Assembly: GCA_900539155.1 (NCBI GenBank)
Contig: UQBE01000030.1
Span: 1 to 26,524, forward strand
Length of the DNA: 26,524 nucleotides
Direction: 5' to 3'
DNA from: an uncultured Porphyromonas sp.
GTDB lineage: Bacteria > Bacteroidota > Bacteroidia > Bacteroidales > Porphyromonadaceae
How positions within the stretch are numbered: position 1 is the first letter of the stretch; the number at the start of each line of letters is the position of its first letter. The translations under genes were made by a program, and so were the position numbers. Below are positions 22,379 to 26,524 of the stretch, in pieces. Under the pieces are notes generated by a model. It searched no databases and was not told the origin of the DNA. It saw nothing but the letters and a program-made list of their open reading frames with translations.

Positions 22379-22759
22379 TTACTTGCGCTTATCACGGTTC
22401 AGCTTAGCCTCGATGCTCTTGGTCGTATGTGGTACGGCACGTAGACGCTCCTTGGGAATGAGCTTGCCCGTTACGGAGCAGATGCCGTAGGTGCCGTTTT
22501 GGATACGTAGGAGGGCTGCTTCGAGCTTCTCAATGAAGTCCTGCAGACGCTGGGCTTGTGCGTCGTTTTCAAGGCGAGCCTGCGTGATGGCACCCTCATC
22601 TAAATCCTTGTAGGTGGGCGTCGTGTCGCTGATATCGTTGGCATTGTCGGCGCGGAGCATATTAAGATCTTCACGAGCTTGCGCAATCTTCTTCTCGATG
22701 AGTACGCGAAACTCCTCGAGCTCCTCGGCGTTGTATCTTTTCTTACCGCTATCTTCCAT
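22379..22759 (-). CDS. dksA: TraR/DksA family protein with degenerate zinc finger
   Basis: A 126-residue protein of the DksA/TraR family, which bind RNA polymerase in the secondary channel and modulate initiation, often with ppGpp. Residues about 10-90 form the helical coiled-coil, and 90-112 is the zinc-finger region GTYGICSVTGKLIPKERLRAVPH. Only one of the four zinc Cys residues of E. coli DksA remains, so metal binding is unlikely or altered; I recall this being usual in Bacteroidota. The gene lies between ileS (90 bp away) and lspA, an arrangement conserved in the phylum. The symbol is by family; the regulon here is unknown. Confidence 0.88.
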   Translation of the reverse strand: MEDSGKKRYNAEELEEFRVLIEKKIAQAREDLNMLRADNANDISDTTPTYKDLDEGAITQARLENDAQAQRLQDFIEKLEAALLRIQNGTYGICSVTGKLIPKERLRAVPHTTKSIEAKLNRDKRK

Positions 22760-22849
22760 AATCTACTGAAGGGTTAATGTGCCAGAGGTGAAGAGCCTTT
22801 TCCCAAAACAAAGGCAACTGTCGCCTACCAAGGCACTGTGAATAGTCTG

Positions 22850-25800
22850 TTATACTTTGCTGATTTGTACCGCTATCAGGGCACCATCGAGATCAATCTC
22901 CTCAGCATCGCTGAGCACCTCGGAGTAGTCAATCGTGTCGGCCTGCACTTGCGTCTGGATATAGTCCTGATGGGTGCGTAGTGCCTGTGCGACCTCTTCG
23001 GGCGCCATCACGAGTAGCTCGATGTGGTCGTTGACTTCGTAGCCCGACTGCTTGCGGAGGTTCTGTATGCGGTTGACAAACTCACGCGCTGTACCCTCTG
23101 CGATAAGCTCGGGTGTGAGCGTGATGTCTAGAGCTACCGTGTGGCGTCCCTCATTGGCGACAGTCCAGCCAGGGATATCCTGTGCGATGATTTGTACATC
23201 CTTGAGGTCCACCACAATAGGCTGATCACCGACCGTCAGGGTCAGGTGCTCCGTCTGCTCTAGCTCATTGATCTGCTCGGGTGTGAGCGCATTGATCTGA
23301 GTTGCAAGTGCTTTCATCTGCTTACCGACCTTTGGCCCTAGCGCCTTGAAGTCAGGCTTGACCGTGCGTACCCAGATGGAGTCGGAGGGATCGACGAAGC
23401 GAATCTCCTTGACGTTGACCTCGCTGAGTAGTAGGTCGTGGACTTGCTCGACATGTACTTTGTCGGCGGGGTCATTGACCGGTAGCATGATTGCGCTGAG
23501 CGGTTGACGCACCTTGATATTGACCTTGCGACGTAGTGAGAGGACTAGCGTCGAGTAGATTTGTGCCAGCTCCATACTGCGCTCGAGGTCGAGGTCTATC
23601 TGAGACTCGTCTGCTACTGGGTAGTCAGAGAGGTGCACCGATGTAGCGTCGTCGTGCAGGTCACGGTAGAGCCTATCTGCGTAGAAAGGCGCAATCGGAG
23701 CCATCAGTTGAGACACGACCGAGAGGCACTGGTAGAGCGTCTGATAAGCACTGAGCTTATCGTCGGTCATAGTTCCCGCCCAGAAGCGCTTGCGTGAGAG
23801 ACGCACGTACCAGTTGCTCAGATGCTCCGAGACAAAGTTCTCGATAGCACGTCCTGCAGGTGTGGGGTCGTAGCTTGCCAGCTTGCCATCGACCTCCTTG
23901 ATGAGCGAGTTGAGACGTGAGAGGATCCAGCGGTCGATCTCAGGTCGATTCGCATAGGGGATTTGAGCTACGGCAGGATCGAAACCGTCTAAGTTCGCGT
24001 ATAGAGCGAAGAACTGGTAGGTATTGTAGAGCGTGCCGAAGTACTTGCGACTCACCTCCTCGACACCCTTCGGATCGAAGCGAATGTTCTCCCAGGGGTT
24101 GGCGTTGGTAATCATATACCATCGGAGTGGGTCTGAGCCGTACTGCTGAATGACGCCAAAGGGGTCGACCGCATTGCCCAGACGCTTGCTCATCTTGTTA
24201 CCATCCTTGTCGAGTACGAGCCCGTTGACGAGGACATTTCTAAAGGCGATGCTCCCCTGGGTCATCGTGGCGATAGCGTGAAGCGTGAAGAACCAGCCAC
24301 GTGTCTGGTCCACACCCTCGGCGATGAAGTCGGCGGGGAAGACCTTGCCACTCTCGACCTCCTCACGATGCTCGAAGGGGTAGTGCACCTGCGCAAAAGG
24401 CATAGCACCCGAGTCAAACCATACGTCTATCAGATCGCTCTCACGACGCATCGGGCGCTTGCCATCCTGAGCTACGAGTGTAATCTCATCAACGTAGGGA
24501 CGGTGCAGGTCGATCTTGTCGTAGTTCTCCTCGCTGTAGTCGCCCGGGGTAAAGCCTGCGAGCGGATTGGCTGACATGACGCCCGCCTGCACAGCGCGCT
24601 CGCACTCCTTGTATAGCTCCTCGACAGAGCCGATGCAAATCTCCTCATCACCATCCTCCGTGCGCCAGATAGGTAGGGGAGTGCCCCAGTAGCGGCTGCG
24701 GGAGAGGTTCCAGTCCTGGAGGTTCTCCAGCCACTTGCCGAAGCGTCCCACGCCGATAGCTGCGGGATGCCAGTCGATCGTCTCATTGAGACGCATCATC
24801 TCCTCTCGGCAGGCAGTAGAGCGTATGAACCAGCTGTCTAGCGGGTAGTAGAGAATAGGCTTGTCCGTGCGCCAGCAGTGAGGGTAGTTGTGCGTGTGCT
24901 TCTCAACTCGGAAGACGCGGTTCTCATGCTTGAGCATGACGCAGAGCTCTACGTCGAGCGTCTCCTTGTCTGGCGTGTCCTTGGGGTCGTAGTCCTTCTT
25001 GACGTAGCGACCTGCGTAGATATCGTAGAGAGGGACGTTCACAGACTCCTTGAGGAACTGATGATCCAGTGCCTCAATCTTGTAAAAGCGACCCTTCAGG
25101 TCGACCATCGGACGTTGCTGCCCCTTATTATCAATCATCAGAAGCGGAGGAATGCCTGCCGCCTTAGCGACACGCTCATCGTCCGCACCAAAGGTCGGTG
25201 CAATGTGCACGATACCAGTACCGTCCTCTGTGCTAACATAGTCTCCGGGTATGACACGGAAGGCACCCTCGCCAGGATTAACCCACGGGATAAGCTGTTC
25301 GTAGTGAATGCCGACGAGATCGCTACCCTTGCAGGTTGATAGACGGTGCCAAGGAGCTTTCTTGTAGGTCTCCTTGTCCCACGTCTCAGGCAACTCGCTT
25401 ACTTCGCTCTCAGCGTCAAAGTAACTCCCTAGGAGCGTTGTGGCAAGCACCACAGTGATTGGCATACCGCTGTAGGGGTTGAACGTCTCCACAGCGCAGT
25501 ACTCAATCGAGGGACCCACGCAGAGAGCCGTATTTGACGGGAGCGTCCATGGGGTGGTGGTCCACGCTAGGAAAAAGCTCTCGCCACGACCACGAAGAGA
25601 CTCGGGGGCATCAATGATGCGAAACTGTGCGGTGCAGACCGTATCCTTGACATCACGATAGCAGCCTGGTTGGTTCAGCTCGTGCGAGCTCAGTCCCGTA
25701 CCAGCTGCGGGGCTGTAGGGCTGTATGGATAGACCTTTGTATAGAAGCCCCTTCTTGTATAGCTCCTTGAGAAGGTACCAGAGCGTCTCGATGTACTTAT

Positions 25801-26263
25801 TCTTGTAAGTTACGTAGGGGTGCTCCATATCGACCCAGTATCCCATCTGCTTGGTCAGGGACTCCCACTCGGCGGTGTACTTCATCACCTCCTTGCGGCA
25901 GGTCTTATTGTACTCAGCGACAGAGATCGTCTTACCGATAGCATCCTTGGTGATGCCGAGCTTCTTCTCGACCCCCAGCTCTACGGGCAGACCATGCGTA
26001 TCCCAACCAGCGCGACGATCCACACGGTAGCCGTGCATCGTCTTGTAGCGACAGATGATATCCTTGATAGAGCGTGCTATGACGTGGTGGATGCCGGGCA
26101 TACCATTGGCCGAGGGGGGGCCCTCATAGAAGGTAAAGAGTGGCGCATCCTCACGCTGATGTAGCGAGCGGTGGAAGAGCTGCTCCTTCTCCCACAGAGC
26201 GAGCATCTCTTGGTTCATCTGAGCAAAGTCAGCAGACTGGTATTCCTTAAAGGGCTTCTTCAT
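22850..26263 (-). CDS. ileS: Isoleucyl-tRNA synthetase
   Basis: A 1137-residue class I synthetase charging tRNA-Ile with editing of valine. The HIGH-type motif is GIHH (57-60) in EGPPSANGMPGIHHVIAR, and KMSKR is at about 688-692 in DGNKMSKRLGN. Editing-domain blocks such as TTTPWTLPSNTAL and YVSTEDGTGIVHIAPTFGADD are present, followed by the anticodon-binding domain and a C-terminal extension. The sequence and size put it in the IleS2 (eukaryotic-like) group. The frame extends to 26353, but MKKPFKEYQSADF at 26263 is the family N-terminus, and the extra part would overlap the promoter box. It heads the ileS-dksA-lspA-DUF4296 run. Confidence 0.96.
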   Translation of the reverse strand: MKKPFKEYQSADFAQMNQEMLALWEKEQLFHRSLHQREDAPLFTFYEGPPSANGMPGIHHVIARSIKDIICRYKTMHGYRVDRRAGWDTHGLPVELGVEKKLGITKDAIGKTISVAEYNKTCRKEVMKYTAEWESLTKQMGYWVDMEHPYVTYKNKYIETLWYLLKELYKKGLLYKGLSIQPYSPAAGTGLSSHELNQPGCYRDVKDTVCTAQFRIIDAPESLRGRGESFFLAWTTTPWTLPSNTALCVGPSIEYCAVETFNPYSGMPITVVLATTLLGSYFDAESEVSELPETWDKETYKKAPWHRLSTCKGSDLVGIHYEQLIPWVNPGEGAFRVIPGDYVSTEDGTGIVHIAPTFGADDERVAKAAGIPPLLMIDNKGQQRPMVDLKGRFYKIEALDHQFLKESVNVPLYDIYAGRYVKKDYDPKDTPDKETLDVELCVMLKHENRVFRVEKHTHNYPHCWRTDKPILYYPLDSWFIRSTACREEMMRLNETIDWHPAAIGVGRFGKWLENLQDWNLSRSRYWGTPLPIWRTEDGDEEICIGSVEELYKECERAVQAGVMSANPLAGFTPGDYSEENYDKIDLHRPYVDEITLVAQDGKRPMRRESDLIDVWFDSGAMPFAQVHYPFEHREEVESGKVFPADFIAEGVDQTRGWFFTLHAIATMTQGSIAFRNVLVNGLVLDKDGNKMSKRLGNAVDPFGVIQQYGSDPLRWYMITNANPWENIRFDPKGVEEVSRKYFGTLYNTYQFFALYANLDGFDPAVAQIPYANRPEIDRWILSRLNSLIKEVDGKLASYDPTPAGRAIENFVSEHLSNWYVRLSRKRFWAGTMTDDKLSAYQTLYQCLSVVSQLMAPIAPFYADRLYRDLHDDATSVHLSDYPVADESQIDLDLERSMELAQIYSTLVLSLRRKVNIKVRQPLSAIMLPVNDPADKVHVEQVHDLLLSEVNVKEIRFVDPSDSIWVRTVKPDFKALGPKVGKQMKALATQINALTPEQINELEQTEHLTLTVGDQPIVVDLKDVQIIAQDIPGWTVANEGRHTVALDITLTPELIAEGTAREFVNRIQNLRKQSGYEVNDHIELLVMAPEEVAQALRTHQDYIQTQVQADTIDYSEVLSDAEEIDLDGALIAVQISKV

Positions 26264-26289
26264 TGGAGCTATCGTATGAGTTTTGTCCA

Positions 26290-26297
26290 CAAAGATA
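26290..26297 (-). promoter_or_regulatory. -7 promoter box TATCTTTG for ileS
   Basis: CAAAGATA on the plus strand reads TATCTTTG on the minus strand, an exact TAnnTTTG match ending 27 bases before the ileS ATG at 26263. No -33 box at good spacing was seen. It supports the shorter start. Confidence 0.55.
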
Positions 26298-26440
26298 CAG
26301 AATCTCGTCCAAATGAACCCGTAAATTGCTGTCGCAAAAGTCAACAGTCTCATAATGTTGTCACCCCTGGATTGACTGTTGGCTGTTAGCTATTGGCTGT
26401 TAGCCTATCGGAATCATCGGAGCTATCAGAGTAATCGGAT

Positions 26441-26461
26441 CTCTAATCTCTAACCTCTAAT
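26441..26461. repeat. Heptamer array CTCTAAY, 3 units
   Basis: CTCTAAT, CTCTAAC and CTCTAAT in exact register, between the inverted motif and the hairpin. Same unit as the arrays at 4048-4082 and 10723-10764. Confidence 0.75.
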
Positions 26462-26476
26462 TGCCCTCTTTTCTCG

Positions 26477-26516
26477 AATATCCACGTGGGAAATCTCAAA
26501 TCTCCACGTGGATATT
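26477..26516 (+). repeat. CCACGTGG hairpin, copy C
   Basis: Arm AATATCCACGTGG (26477-26489, continuing GGA) pairs with TCTCCACGTGGATATT (26501-26516) with one mismatch. The octamers start at 26482 and 26504, spaced 22 bp. T residues follow to 26520. A third octamer, if present, would fall beyond the window. Confidence 0.7.
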
Positions 26517-26524
26517 TTTTATTT

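Larger units (their letters stand above)
26334..26524. repeat. Composite intergenic repeat, copy 2 (cut by the window edge)
   Basis: In order: GCAAAAGTCAACAGTCTC (26334-26351); GTCACCCCTG (about 26360-26369); a 14-bp direct repeat of the type TRTTGGCTGTTAGC (26377-26404); an inverted CTCTGATAGCTCCG motif (26418-26431); CTCTAAY heptamers (26441-26461); and the CCACGTGG hairpin (26477-26516) with a T run. It is colinear with 3956-4142, apart from the inverted motif and the extra direct repeat. No gene on the plus strand immediately precedes it; the divergent ileS lies to its left. Confidence 0.75.

Noticed and set aside
26264..26353. N-terminal extension of ileS from 26353
   Set aside because: It would translate the promoter box and part of the composite repeat; IleS homology begins at MKKPFKEY.

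Overview
The window looks like a chromosomal segment of a Bacteroidota bacterium, most likely a Porphyromonas-type Bacteroidales. The reasons are the fused LpxC-FabZ enzyme, the ileS-dksA-lspA-DUF4296 gene order, the ssb-gldE-phosphopantetheinyl transferase order, DUF4230 proteins, an archaeal/eukaryotic-type ProRS, and Bacteroidota promoter boxes of the form TAnnTTTG (several read TACCTTTG) in front of genes. The species cannot be fixed from sequence reading alone. Almost all of the window is housekeeping sequence. I saw no rRNA or tRNA gene, insertion sequence, prophage or CRISPR array.

Layout, left to right. (1) 1-1330: an unrecognised two-domain protein with a 12-bp tandem repeat coding its Ser/Thr/Pro linker, then a tiny two-helix membrane protein. 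(2) 1427-3890: ssb, a GldE-like CBS-domain membrane protein and a phosphopantetheinyl transferase; the last two overlap by 4 bp. (3) 3891-4460: a repeat-rich intergenic region. (4) 4461-5930: a secreted calcineurin-like phosphoesterase. (5) 5960-9472, minus strand: proS, queC and a PIF1/RecD-like helicase. (6) 9780-17300, plus strand: a LysM glucosaminidase, purM, prfA, pyrF, and the lipid A genes lpxD, lpxC-fabZ and lpxA. (7) 17368-20266: the NAD(P)HX repair enzyme nnr and two DUF4230 proteins. (8) 20451-26263, minus strand: ileS, a dksA-like gene, lspA, a DUF4296 lipoprotein and a small unknown ORF.

The genes serve core functions. lpxA, lpxC and lpxD supply the first acylation and deacetylation steps of lipid A, and the fused FabZ links them to fatty-acid elongation. 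LspA processes lipoproteins such as the two predicted here. proS, ileS, prfA and queC serve translation and tRNA modification; purM and pyrF serve nucleotide synthesis.

The unusual material is in the non-coding DNA. A composite repeat occurs at about 3946-4142 and again, colinear, at 26334 to the right edge. It combines a shared 18-mer, arrays of the heptamer CTCTAAY, and a strong hairpin built on the palindrome CCACGTGG spaced about 22 bp apart. Partial copies lie at 10723-10770 (heptamers only) and 20351-20403 (hairpin only). A separate long hairpin at 4297-4351 begins just after a TAAGTTTG box and could be a small structured RNA. The first protein is the least ordinary gene; I suspect, from memory of similar Bacteroidota proteins, that it belongs to a family seen beside reverse-transcriptase elements, but no reverse transcriptase lies in this window.
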